Shown here: positions 27,270 through 36,005 of the stretch, one piece after another | Layout: every line of letters starts with the position of its first letter | Position numbering within the stretch: the first letter of the stretch is position 1 | From: a virus | Virus record (IMG/VR): IMGVR_UViG_3300042879_003023 | Location: 1 to 52,837 of that record | Strand: one strand, 5' to 3' | Length of the DNA stretch: 52,837 bases | Program-made: the position numbers and the translations under genes | Notes under the pieces: generated by a model | Told to the model about the DNA's origin: nothing | Databases searched by the model: none | What the model saw: the letters and a program-made list of their open reading frames with translations, nothing else

Positions 27270-28745
27270 ATGGCATTATTAACTAGTAGAGATATGGCTC
27301 AGTCGTCAGCAATTACACCGACGACACTTATCCATATTGTGACAACCGCAGATACGACCCAAAGCGTTTATGGTTCATCATATAAAGCTGAACTTCAACA
27401 GTTAAAAGATATTTTTGGATCAAATCCTGACGTTACAGTGACAGGTGGAACTTATAACCCATCAACGGGTGAAGTTACGTTTTATAACAACACAGGAGGA
27501 ACATTTAATGTTTCGGGGTTTGTCACTGGGTTTACTGATAGTTACGTATCAGGAGGTACCTATTCGTCGGGTACTGCGACATTTACTAACACAACGGGAG
27601 GAACTTTTACCGTAACAGGATTTAATGAAAGTAACATTTATAATTCAGATGGTGCGTTAACAGGTATTAGATTTGTAGATATGAATACATTCCCACTAGG
27701 GTTTAGTGGTGGGTCATCTGATTTATTATTTGGGTTTATTGGTACTGCGGATAAGCACATACAGTGGTCCGAAACAGGATCATTAAATTGGGATATGATT
27801 GTAAATACCGGAACTAATGATTTTGTCTTAGAAAGATACTCAACAGGTGGTGCCTATCAAGATACACCATTATTTATTGAATTTTTAACCGGTAATATTG
27901 GAATTAAACAACAATCACCATCAGAGGCATTAGACGTTAGTGGTAAAACAAAAACTATTAATTTCCAAATGACATCAGGCGCAACTACAGGTTATGTTTT
28001 AAAATCTTTAGATGGTAATGGAAATGTATATTGGGCAAATGCTTGTGATTGTCCTTATACTGGTGGTACCGTAACAGGTGCAACAACTTTTAGTGGTGGT
28101 TTAAGTGCGACATCAGTCACTGGAACAACTATTTGGGCTGAAAAAATTAGAGGTAAATTCGGTCCAATACAAATCAATGATACCGATGGTGGAAATATAT
28201 ATTTTGGATCAACAAGTGGTATTACCCTTGATGTTATAAATAGAAGAATCGGTATTGGAACAACAACACCAACAACTGATTTAGATGTTACTGGAAAAAC
28301 AAGAACCGCGACTTTACAAGTTACGTCAGGTGCTACAAATGGCTATGTATTAACATCTGATGGTTCAGGTAACGCAACTTGGCAAGCGTCAAGTGGTGGT
28401 GTAACAATAGATCCTTATAATAATGTTGGAAATACGGGCACTTCATTTAATTGGGATGTATCTGGTTTAAGTACAAATTATGAAGTAACACTTACAGCAA
28501 ATACAACACTTAATTTAACAAATGTTAGAAATGGTGAATATGGGACTATAGTAATTACCCAAGATGGTACCGGTGGTAGAACATTAACTTTTGGTACCGT
28601 TAATGGTGGTGCTACAACACATAGAGTTGCAAATGGCGGCGGGGGAACACCAACTCTAACATCAAATGCAAGTGCTATAGATATATTAACATTCACATAT
28701 AATGGTTCGGTAATGTATTGGACTGTAGGAAATGACTATACATAA
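27270..28745 (+). CDS. tail fibre protein
   Basis: The protein has 491 residues. After an N-terminal helical part (AELQQLKDIFGSNPDVTV) come short Gly/Thr repeats of the form GGTYxxxTGxVTFxNxTGGTFxVxGF (about 55-115). Two related modules follow (LDVSGKTKTINFQMTSGATTGYVL and LDVTGKTRTATLQVTSGATNGYVL, about 220 and 340). This LDVxGKT...GYVL pattern occurs in trimeric fibre and chaperone-type tail proteins of Bacteroidota phages and prophages. The final domain (NTTLNLTNVRNGEYGTIVI) looks like a beta-helix cap. It is probably a long or side tail fibre; no cleavage site or enzyme motif was seen. Confidence 0.7.
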   Translation: MALLTSRDMAQSSAITPTTLIHIVTTADTTQSVYGSSYKAELQQLKDIFGSNPDVTVTGGTYNPSTGEVTFYNNTGGTFNVSGFVTGFTDSYVSGGTYSSGTATFTNTTGGTFTVTGFNESNIYNSDGALTGIRFVDMNTFPLGFSGGSSDLLFGFIGTADKHIQWSETGSLNWDMIVNTGTNDFVLERYSTGGAYQDTPLFIEFLTGNIGIKQQSPSEALDVSGKTKTINFQMTSGATTGYVLKSLDGNGNVYWANACDCPYTGGTVTGATTFSGGLSATSVTGTTIWAEKIRGKFGPIQINDTDGGNIYFGSTSGITLDVINRRIGIGTTTPTTDLDVTGKTRTATLQVTSGATNGYVLTSDGSGNATWQASSGGVTIDPYNNVGNTGTSFNWDVSGLSTNYEVTLTANTTLNLTNVRNGEYGTIVITQDGTGGRTLTFGTVNGGATTHRVANGGGGTPTLTSNASAIDILTFTYNGSVMYWTVGNDYT

Positions 28746-28751
28746 TAATTT

Positions 28752-30734
28752 ATGAGTAGATCCTTTTATAATATACAAAACAAAGTTGGTCAGTCATTTT
28801 CATTTCAAAAAAGTGGATCAACACCATCGTTTGACCCATCAATAACAATTACAGGTGGAACAAAACGTGTTAGTTATAATTTTGGTAATGGAACACAAAC
28901 TGCTGGAAATAGTATAACATACACCGGTTATACCTCCGATACAGGATTAAGAACAATAACTGTAAAAACAAATAGATTAAAAGACATAACGGCACTTAAC
29001 TTATTTGATGACCAACTTTATGGAAATTTAAATATAAGTGGATTAACATCATTAGGTGGTGGGTTTGGGGTTAATTTAAATCCAGGACTCACAGGAATTA
29101 CAAATCCAATTTCATATAACAACTTTACTTTTTATTCTACTTGGGGTTGTAATTTAACAGGAAATATTGATTTATCAACACTTTATGGTTTAGGAGGAGA
29201 TCTTGAATTTCAAGATAACACTAACTTAACTGGAATTACATTTCCATATACAACAAATAATGTTAATAAAGTAATTGCTTACCAATGCGGACTTAAAAAT
29301 AATTTAGTTGTTACGGGTTTAACTAATTTAGGTGGAGAATTCCAAGTATTTAGTAATCCACAATTAACAGGGATAACACATACTTCATCAGCAAGAAGTT
29401 TTACACAATATAAAGCATATAGTTGTAATTTAACAGGAAATTTAGATCTAACACCTTTATCAGGGTTAGGAGGGTCTTTCCAACTATATTCAAACACAAA
29501 TCTTACAGGTGTCACACATTCACCATCACCAAATAATTTTACAAATTATTATGTAAATAATTGTAACTTAACGGGTAATTTAGATTTACCTTTTTCCGGA
29601 TTGGGTGGTGATTTTAGGGTTCAGTCAAACCCATTACTTACAGGTGTTACGCATTCACCATCACCAAATAACTTTACTTACTATTTAGTAAATAATTGTA
29701 ACTTAATAGGTAATTTAGATTTAACACCTTTATCAGGATTAGGTGGTAATTTCCAAGCAAACACTAATCCACTATTAACAGGAATAACACATTCACCATC
29801 ATTAAATAATTTTACATCATATTATGTACATTCTTGTGACTTAACCGGCAATTTAGATTTAACTCCTTTATCAGGATTAGGAGGAGTCCTTGAATTATAT
29901 TTAAACCCAAATCTTACTGGTGTTACACATTCACCATCACCAAATAATTTTACATTTTATAATTTATATAATTGTAATTTAACAGGAAATTTAGATCTAA
30001 CACCTTTATCAGGGTTAGGAGGTCAGTTTGCGGTACAATCTAATTCTGGGTTAACAAGTATTAGCCACTCACCATCACCAAATAATTTTACATTTTATTA
30101 TGCGAATTCCTGTAATTTAACAGGTAATTTGGATTTAACCCCTTTATCTGGTTTGGGTGGGACTTTTAAAGTCGATGGAAACACACTTTTGACCGGTATA
30201 ACACACTCTACGTCAACAAACAATTTTACACAGTATGATTCATATAGTTGTAATTTAACAGGAACATTAGATTTATCACCTTTAACGAAACTTGGTGCGT
30301 CTAGTAGTGGTGCATCATTTGCATTTATTAGATTATATAGTAACCCTAATTTAACTAATATAATATTACCAAATTCTACACAATTTTTTAAAAATAACTT
30401 TAATATTGAATCTTTGGGTCTTTTTTCTTTATACTCTTGTAATTTAGATTATGTTGATTTTACACCACTATCAGGTGCAACGCTTTTATCAGGTGCAACA
30501 CAAGGAAATCCAAGAATATCTTTAAGGGATAATGGTATGTCAGTTGGTGATGTTAATCATATCCTTGTTGATTTTAGTGGTAATGCAACATACAATCCTA
30601 CCGGATGGTCAAACGTTAATTTAAATATTGGAGGATCAAATGCAAATCCAGACTCGTCGAGTGGTGGGTATGATGGGCTAGCAGCCATATCGTTTTTAAC
30701 GGGATCACCTTATAATTGGACAATAACTTATTAA
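28752..30734 (+). CDS. leucine-rich-repeat tail fibre / receptor-binding protein
   Basis: The protein has 660 residues. Residues about 85-530 are a tandem array of about ten units of 46 residues. The consensus unit has LDLTPLSGLGG, a variable strand, NPxLTGxTHSPSPNNFT, a second variable strand and CNLTGN, giving two leucine-rich turns per unit and a Cys/Asn ladder. The variable strand positions lie on what would be the exposed face of the solenoid. The N-terminus is a separate beta domain; the C-terminus (residues about 540-660) ends in a GGYDGLAAISFLTGSPYNW segment. By analogy with LRR adhesins the solenoid would bind a host surface ligand. One unit is shortened (PFSGLGG instead of TPLSGLGG). 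Confidence 0.78.
   Translation: MSRSFYNIQNKVGQSFSFQKSGSTPSFDPSITITGGTKRVSYNFGNGTQTAGNSITYTGYTSDTGLRTITVKTNRLKDITALNLFDDQLYGNLNISGLTSLGGGFGVNLNPGLTGITNPISYNNFTFYSTWGCNLTGNIDLSTLYGLGGDLEFQDNTNLTGITFPYTTNNVNKVIAYQCGLKNNLVVTGLTNLGGEFQVFSNPQLTGITHTSSARSFTQYKAYSCNLTGNLDLTPLSGLGGSFQLYSNTNLTGVTHSPSPNNFTNYYVNNCNLTGNLDLPFSGLGGDFRVQSNPLLTGVTHSPSPNNFTYYLVNNCNLIGNLDLTPLSGLGGNFQANTNPLLTGITHSPSLNNFTSYYVHSCDLTGNLDLTPLSGLGGVLELYLNPNLTGVTHSPSPNNFTFYNLYNCNLTGNLDLTPLSGLGGQFAVQSNSGLTSISHSPSPNNFTFYYANSCNLTGNLDLTPLSGLGGTFKVDGNTLLTGITHSTSTNNFTQYDSYSCNLTGTLDLSPLTKLGASSSGASFAFIRLYSNPNLTNIILPNSTQFFKNNFNIESLGLFSLYSCNLDYVDFTPLSGATLLSGATQGNPRISLRDNGMSVGDVNHILVDFSGNATYNPTGWSNVNLNIGGSNANPDSSSGGYDGLAAISFLTGSPYNWTITY
29008..30340 (+). 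repeat. 138-base tandem repeats encoding LRR units
   Basis: Near-identical blocks recur at about 138-base spacing, for example the segments around 29728, 29866, 30004 and 30142 that encode LTPLSGLGG. Conserved blocks flank short divergent stretches, the layout expected if units recombine and exchange variable segments. Confidence 0.75.
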
Positions 30735-30736
30735 AT

Positions 30737-30958
30737 ATGGTTTGGAGATTAATATATGATAATAGTTACGTTATAGATTTGTTTGAAACAAATGATATTA
30801 CTATTACACCTTATAACATTTATGAAGGACCAACACAAGATGACTGTTTTAATAAAATAGATGAACTAACTTTAATTTATTACTACCCTTTAAATGAAAA
30901 TGAAATATTATTATTTAGTGGTGGTACAAGAACAATAATAGAAATAAATAACAATTAA
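30737..30958 (+). CDS. small protein between fibre genes, unknown
   Basis: The protein has 73 residues from ATG 30737, two bases after the LRR gene stop. The frame is open upstream to a TTG at 30716, but the ATG just after the stop is the better start. It is acidic and aromatic-rich, with the segment YNIYEGPTQDDCFNKIDELTLIYYYP, and predicted mixed alpha/beta. Its stop overlaps the next ATG by one base. Genes of this size after fibre genes are often fibre-assembly chaperones; there is no direct evidence for that here. Confidence 0.55.
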   Translation: MVWRLIYDNSYVIDLFETNDITITPYNIYEGPTQDDCFNKIDELTLIYYYPLNENEILLFSGGTRTIIEINNN

Positions 30959-32571
30959 TGAGTCAATTAAGTGGAAATAGTTGTAATATAATAACACTTC
31001 TACCTTTAGGGTTAGATTGTGATAGTATTAATGCAACAACACCTGATGATACAAATGGTATTTTAGCGTTATATATAACAGGTGGTACTCCACCATATAA
31101 TGTCACTTGGGATAATGGTTCACACGGAACATTATTAACAAATTTATCACCTGGTGAATATACTGCAACTGTGGTTGATTATTATGGTGACTTTAGTGCA
31201 ACAACAACTTGTACTGTTGGATATGATACATTTTTAATTGAAGAATTTGAAAATTGTAAGGATCATTCTAAAATATATTATTTAGCGGATTTACCATCAA
31301 TATTCACAAGTGGTAAAACATATGGACTAACCACTCAGGTTGGATGTTGGATAAGTAGTGGATCAACATTTTATACAGGACAAACATATTTTAATAGCTT
31401 TGCTGAAATATCTTCAGGACCTTTCGATGATTGTACAGAGTGTTTACCAACACCTGAACCTGAACCTGTTTATCCTGAAAATTTATGTGTGCAATTATTT
31501 GTAAAACCAAGTAAAGAAGGACCTAATGTGTTATATCAACAGGATACTTTCTCAAGTGGATCAACAATAAACGGTTATCCGTCTTGGACAAGTGATACAC
31601 CAACACAAGTGATATATTATAACACTGGTAATACAAGATGGGAATTAACAAATTTTGCAGCATCAAATCCTTATTTTGTAACACCAATACCACCACCACT
31701 TGGTACTTGGACAATTCCTGGTTATTCATCTTCTTATATTTTAATTGTTAAATCAGGAGTATGTACAACACCACCTTTAACCATGTCTGTTAGAACATCG
31801 GATCCTACTTGTTCTAAAACACATAACGGGTCAATTACTGTAAGTGCGGCAAATGGCACACCACCATACCAATATTCAATAAATGGTGTTAATTATCAAT
31901 CATCAAATGTGTTCACAGGATTATTGGCGGGAACGTATACTGTTTATACTAAAGATTATGACGGAACTATAGTAACCCAAAGTGTGACACTATCAAATCA
32001 ACAAGTTGTTCAAACATATACAGTAACATTAACACCGACAACAACTACAGTTTTAAATGGTAACGCTCAAATAACAAAAACATATAAATATAGAATAGAA
32101 GTTACACCACCTTTACCAAGTAATAATTCGATCAGTTTTAATATACCAATTAGTGTATTATTAACAGGTACAACGCTTAACACAACACCATCAGTTCCGA
32201 CAACTCAGATTAATAGTATTAGTTTTCAAACTTTTGGGACATCAAATGTTACAGGTCCAACATCATTACCCGCAACTACGACATCAAACGCATTACCACA
32301 ACCTTGTGATAGAATCACACAATATACATCGGCATCGACTCAAACATATTTAGGATCAATTACTGGTAATAGTTATATTGAAGGAACTATTGTACAATCA
32401 ATTACAACACCTAGTATAGTATATAAAACTTGTAGATTATACGGTAATTTGAAAGACACGATAAATTTAACAAATGCTAGATTATCAAACGTTGATTGTT
32501 CTAATTTAAATTCACAAATAACTCCTATAAGTTTTGAAACAAGTTTAGTTGGTTTAGTTGTAGAAGGATAA
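30958..32571 (+). CDS. tail adhesin with SprB-like repeats
   Basis: The protein has 537 residues. Two clear SprB-like repeats are present: one near residues 15-80 (GGTPPYNVTWDNGSHGTLL ... LSPGEYTATVVDYYGD) and one near 275-345 (TCSKTHNGSITVSAANGTPP ... LLAGTYTVYTKDYDG). Between them lies a Cys-containing region with a PTPEPEPVYPENLC linker similar to the Pro-Thr linkers of the 25360 product. The C-terminal 180 residues are a Thr-rich beta domain. It shares building blocks with two other fibre genes, so the cluster looks like a modular set of adhesins. Confidence 0.7.
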   Translation: MSQLSGNSCNIITLLPLGLDCDSINATTPDDTNGILALYITGGTPPYNVTWDNGSHGTLLTNLSPGEYTATVVDYYGDFSATTTCTVGYDTFLIEEFENCKDHSKIYYLADLPSIFTSGKTYGLTTQVGCWISSGSTFYTGQTYFNSFAEISSGPFDDCTECLPTPEPEPVYPENLCVQLFVKPSKEGPNVLYQQDTFSSGSTINGYPSWTSDTPTQVIYYNTGNTRWELTNFAASNPYFVTPIPPPLGTWTIPGYSSSYILIVKSGVCTTPPLTMSVRTSDPTCSKTHNGSITVSAANGTPPYQYSINGVNYQSSNVFTGLLAGTYTVYTKDYDGTIVTQSVTLSNQQVVQTYTVTLTPTTTTVLNGNAQITKTYKYRIEVTPPLPSNNSISFNIPISVLLTGTTLNTTPSVPTTQINSISFQTFGTSNVTGPTSLPATTTSNALPQPCDRITQYTSASTQTYLGSITGNSYIEGTIVQSITTPSIVYKTCRLYGNLKDTINLTNARLSNVDCSNLNSQITPISFETSLVGLVVEG

Positions 32572-32593
32572 AAAATAAAAAACAGTGTTAGAA

Positions 32594-32601
32594 TATTTAT
32601 A
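32594..32601 (+). promoter_or_regulatory. TATTTATA element before the last tail gene
   Basis: TATTTATA ends 4 bases before the ATG at 32606, within a 34-base gap. The spacing is as short as at 24243. Confidence 0.3.
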
Positions 32602-32605
32602 AAAT

Positions 32606-34813
32606 ATGTCATACATAATTAAAAATACCGCAGCGTTAATCAATACAAAGTTTACTGACGCGGCAAGGAAAAAAATATCGCAAGGTAAATTTGACATTTC
32701 ATATTTCCAAGTAGGGGATAGTGAAGTTTGCTATAATTGTGTTAACGGAATGAATCAATCAGATTCATATGTTTTAATGCCACAAGATAATGCACAAAAC
32801 CCATCACCTGTTCCTGAAAAAAATAGAATGCACGTTAAATATCCATTATTTTTGGATTCGACTAGTGGATCTACTTATGGTGTACCATTTGATGCGTCTT
32901 ATATTGATTATGTTTTTAATAGTGCAGCCCCAAGAGGATTTTTTAGTGGAGATTCAACAAGTGGGTTTACTATACTTACAACATCGGCATATACTATAAA
33001 TCCTAACTTTGTTGTTGATAATACTAGTGTTACATCAGGGACAATTATTACATTATCGGCAACATCAGTTAACCCATCCGTATCAGGAACAGTAGCACCT
33101 GGTATGATTTTAACTTTATTTACTCAGTCGTCTATATCACCATTAAGTGGTAGTGGACCGATGTTTACATACGCTGTTGTTGGAGTTACAGGAGACACAT
33201 CAACAGGAACAACTGTAACGATAGAACTTGACAGGCAACTACCAAATTTCGGATCATTAGGGTTAAGTGGAAATAGTTCGGTAGTGTTTTATCCTTCAGG
33301 TATGACTGATTTATATGATTCATATACACCACAACCATATTGGGATACGGATGCATTTAATTTTGAATCCGCTTGTGATATTTCACAAGCAGACGTTAAA
33401 GTTTGGAATATGAATTCCCCTTGGACCGAATCACCAGCAGGACTTTTTAATGTGACGTATCAAGATTTTAACTATTATAGATCAACAGGATATACAGGAT
33501 CTAAAGAATATTTTGGATATAATTCACTTGACGGTCAAAAAGACACAGATTCAACATACTACTATAATAGTTTTTCTGAAAAAATAACAGTAACACCACC
33601 TAATCAAAAAGCAATTGCAATTGTACACTACACTAACCAATCAATAGACAACTATTATGGTGAAAAATTTGCAATGCAAGATTACGATCCAACAAATCCA
33701 GGTAATACAGGTCAAGCAAGAAACTTCAAGTTAAGTATTCCTTGGCTTATGTGGCACAAAAGTAAAAATGGAACAATGGGTGTTGATTTTTACACAGACC
33801 CATCAGGATTTACTTCTGTGAATTTGTTTGAAGTTCATTATATAAAAAGTAAAAGAGACATTCAGTTTAATAATCCTGGTCTTAGATACTATCATTTGTG
33901 GGATACATTTGCAAATACAAACGGTTACCCAAATAGGGTTGGTAAAGTGTTTCCTGATTTAAAAATGATTGTTTTTGATGATGATGAAATTGTTGCGGCA
34001 CTTAATTCAAAATCAAATAGAAACTGGACACTTCCAGCTCCTAAATTAGGTCTTGTAACACCAAACACATTTAACGGTGTATTAGGTGGAACTGCAGGTC
34101 TTTTAACAGGAAATAGTGAAACATTATTTTTAACATATAGATTAAATAGTTCGGCATTTACAAATTCTTTACATTGTAATTACTATACTACAATTTCAGG
34201 AAATGATCAAAGTTTATTACCGGGGGCTTCTGATATTATTATAAGATTTGGTAATGAGTTCCCATTTTTAAATTCAACAATTGGTGGGGTTCCTTCAGGA
34301 TATAGTGCAAATGATATTACGTTAATTGCTCAAAAAGTACCAAGTGGGACAACAAGACCTGATCCTACACTTTGGAAAGAAATAACAATTACTGATCAGT
34401 ATTCTGCGTCAACATCAGGAGGATACCTAACAATTTCAGGAATGACAGGAACAACTTTCCAAATTACAAAAAATATGTATGATACTGCACCAACATATAA
34501 TTTATCAAATTATTTGAATTTACCAATATCTAATCAATCTGGTGTTACATTTAATTTTGGAGGAGATTACTTTTTCTTTGGAAACATTCAAACTGATATT
34601 CAAGCAACAATATATGTAATGAATTTCTTAGTTAATTTAGGTCAGACACAATTTTTTGATTCCTCAAACCCAACTTGGGATAGTACGAAAACACCTTATG
34701 TCACTGAAGTTGGACTTTACAATGCAGATAAAGAACTTATGGTTATATCTAAGATACAATCCCCACAAAAAAGACAAGGGATTCAACAGTATCCGATTAA
34801 AATAGACATTTGA
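32606..34813 (+). CDS. tail structural protein, unknown
   Basis: The protein has 735 residues. The N-terminus (SYIIKNTAALINTKFTDAARKKISQGKFDISYFQVGDSEVCYNC) is compact and charged, with a GD and Cys pair; the KFTDAARKKIS-type opening followed by 'F..GD' is reminiscent of N-terminal domains of tail-collar or baseplate-attached fibres. The rest is beta-rich, including a KKDTDSTYYYNSFSEKITVTP region and a region with WLMWHKSK. Near the end, PYVTEVGLYNADKELMVISKI (about 695-715) closely resembles the 'tEigLyd.~g~l~aiakl' core of phage tail-collar/gpH-type fibre attachment proteins. I infer a fibre or collar component; it is the last structural gene before the DNA-processing block. Confidence 0.65.
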   Translation: MSYIIKNTAALINTKFTDAARKKISQGKFDISYFQVGDSEVCYNCVNGMNQSDSYVLMPQDNAQNPSPVPEKNRMHVKYPLFLDSTSGSTYGVPFDASYIDYVFNSAAPRGFFSGDSTSGFTILTTSAYTINPNFVVDNTSVTSGTIITLSATSVNPSVSGTVAPGMILTLFTQSSISPLSGSGPMFTYAVVGVTGDTSTGTTVTIELDRQLPNFGSLGLSGNSSVVFYPSGMTDLYDSYTPQPYWDTDAFNFESACDISQADVKVWNMNSPWTESPAGLFNVTYQDFNYYRSTGYTGSKEYFGYNSLDGQKDTDSTYYYNSFSEKITVTPPNQKAIAIVHYTNQSIDNYYGEKFAMQDYDPTNPGNTGQARNFKLSIPWLMWHKSKNGTMGVDFYTDPSGFTSVNLFEVHYIKSKRDIQFNNPGLRYYHLWDTFANTNGYPNRVGKVFPDLKMIVFDDDEIVAALNSKSNRNWTLPAPKLGLVTPNTFNGVLGGTAGLLTGNSETLFLTYRLNSSAFTNSLHCNYYTTISGNDQSLLPGASDIIIRFGNEFPFLNSTIGGVPSGYSANDITLIAQKVPSGTTRPDPTLWKEITITDQYSASTSGGYLTISGMTGTTFQITKNMYDTAPTYNLSNYLNLPISNQSGVTFNFGGDYFFFGNIQTDIQATIYVMNFLVNLGQTQFFDSSNPTWDSTKTPYVTEVGLYNADKELMVISKIQSPQKRQGIQQYPIKIDI

Positions 34814-34819
34814 TTTTTT

Positions 34820-35422
34820 ATGGCAAAAACAGATTTGAAAAACGCACCAAAAGTGTTAGGTCTTGATATATCGACAAAAACAATTGGTTGGAGTTTATTT
34901 GATATTAAAACACAAGAATTATTGGAACTAACACACTTTTCACCGGTTATTAAACCAAAAGTGGACAATAAAATTCAAGAACTTTTATTAAAAGTTAAAG
35001 CTTTTGAAGAAAAACTTGAAAACTATAAAAATCTTGGAATTACAAAAGTTGTTATTGAAGAACCACTTTTAAATTCAAATAACATTTGGACCGTTGGAAC
35101 CCTTTTAAGATATAATTCAATGATCACAAAATCTATTTATGATATTTTAGGTATAGTTCCATCATATATTTCAACATACAATTCAAGAAAATATGCTTGG
35201 CCAGATCTTGTACAACAAAACGATAAAGGTAAACACGTATTATTTGGAGGACTTCCAAAAGACATAGATAAAAAAGAAATTATTTGGAAAAAGGTATCAG
35301 ATAAAGAACCACAAATTACTTGGCTTTATACAAAAAACAACACACTTAAAAAGGAGTGTTATGATATGGCCGACTCCTACACCTGTGTGTTAGGTTTTAT
35401 GAAAGAACAAAAGATTTGGTAA
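34820..35422 (+). CDS. RuvC-like Holliday junction resolvase
   Basis: This 200-residue RNase H-fold nuclease has the RuvC acidic set in order: D16 in KVLGLDISTKTIGWSLFD, E80/E81 in KVVIEEPLL, and D182/D185 in the C-terminal helix CYDMADSYT. This is the arrangement of RuvC and poxvirus A22-type resolvases, which cut four-way junctions symmetrically. In T4 the equivalent step (before packaging) is done by the unrelated endonuclease VII, so this would be a non-orthologous replacement. It starts 6 bases after the tail gene stop and is followed by a terminator. Confidence 0.82.
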   Translation: MAKTDLKNAPKVLGLDISTKTIGWSLFDIKTQELLELTHFSPVIKPKVDNKIQELLLKVKAFEEKLENYKNLGITKVVIEEPLLNSNNIWTVGTLLRYNSMITKSIYDILGIVPSYISTYNSRKYAWPDLVQQNDKGKHVLFGGLPKDIDKKEIIWKKVSDKEPQITWLYTKNNTLKKECYDMADSYTCVLGFMKEQKIW

Positions 35423-35448
35423 GATCAGGATTTAACTGGTTTTTTTTT
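35421..35448 (+). terminator. hairpin plus T-tract after resolvase gene
   Basis: An 8-bp stem with two G-T wobbles (35421-35428 with 35436-35443) and a 7-base loop runs straight into a stretch of T ending at 35448. The left arm overlaps the stop codon. Confidence 0.6.
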
Positions 35449-35459
35449 GTTTTATGTAA

Positions 35460-35467
35460 TATTTATA
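35460..35467 (+). promoter_or_regulatory. TATTTATA element after terminator
   Basis: TATTTATAAATA begins 11 bases after the terminator T-tract and lies 15 bases before the ATG at 35483, flanked by terminators on both sides of the gene it would serve. This makes it one of the best-supported copies. Confidence 0.45.
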
Positions 35468-35482
35468 AATAAAAATTGAATT

Positions 35483-35932
35483 ATGAAAAGAACAATAAGA
35501 TTAACCGAATCTGAACTTATATCTGTTATAAAAAAAGTTATTAGTGAACAAAATATAATTAAAGAAGACACTTCTATTGAACAATCAATCGCTTCAGTTG
35601 ACCCAAGAGATCCTAAGATTGAAAAACTAATCGCTGATTGGGTAATGACTTTTGGTAGTGTGGAAGAATTGGAATATTATATTAAACAAAATGCACGTGA
35701 AGGTCAAACTCCACTTTTTTTACAAAAAATAATGTCATTTCTTGAAAAAACACCAGAAGAAAAACGTCGTAAACAAATTAATCAGGCAACACGATCTTAT
35801 AACCTACAACAGGCATCTGATAGTCCTGTAGGAAAAGTTGCAAAAACAATAGGAGCGTTAACCTTTGATGCTTTATGGCTAATGTTAGCGAATAAAATCA
35901 GAAAAGGATTACAAAATAAAAAAGAACAATAA
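35483..35932 (+). CDS. probable virion-internal protein with LxE-type leader
   Basis: The protein has 149 residues and forms its own transcription unit between two terminators. It opens with KRTIRLTESELISVIKKVIS, an amphipathic basic helix containing LTE and ISE. This resembles the T4 capsid-targeting leader, which is cleaved by the prohead protease after (L/I)xE. Similar openings occur at 47730 (minus strand), 51186 and 51700. The rest is charged and helical, with PEEKRRKQINQATRSYN and a hydrophobic C-terminal helix (GALTFDALWLMLANKIRKGL). It may be packaged in the head; the family is not recognised. Confidence 0.65.
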   Translation: MKRTIRLTESELISVIKKVISEQNIIKEDTSIEQSIASVDPRDPKIEKLIADWVMTFGSVEELEYYIKQNAREGQTPLFLQKIMSFLEKTPEEKRRKQINQATRSYNLQQASDSPVGKVAKTIGALTFDALWLMLANKIRKGLQNKKEQ

Positions 35933-35938
35933 TATATT

Positions 35939-35965
35939 AACCCACCACATAAAGGTGGGTTTTTT
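35939..35965 (+). terminator. strong intrinsic terminator
   Basis: An 8-bp stem with six consecutive G-C/C-G-rich pairs (35939-35946 with 35954-35961) closes a 7-base loop and is followed by a T run. It is the best terminator in the window and precedes the primase operon. Confidence 0.9.
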
Positions 35966-36005
35966 GTTAATTGACATTTCTTAAAAAATCACCTATTTTT
36001 AAAGG

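Noticed and set aside
28752-30734. Diversity-generating retroelement acting on the LRR fibre
   Set aside because: No reverse transcriptase gene or template repeat is present in the window; variation between units is better explained by recombination.
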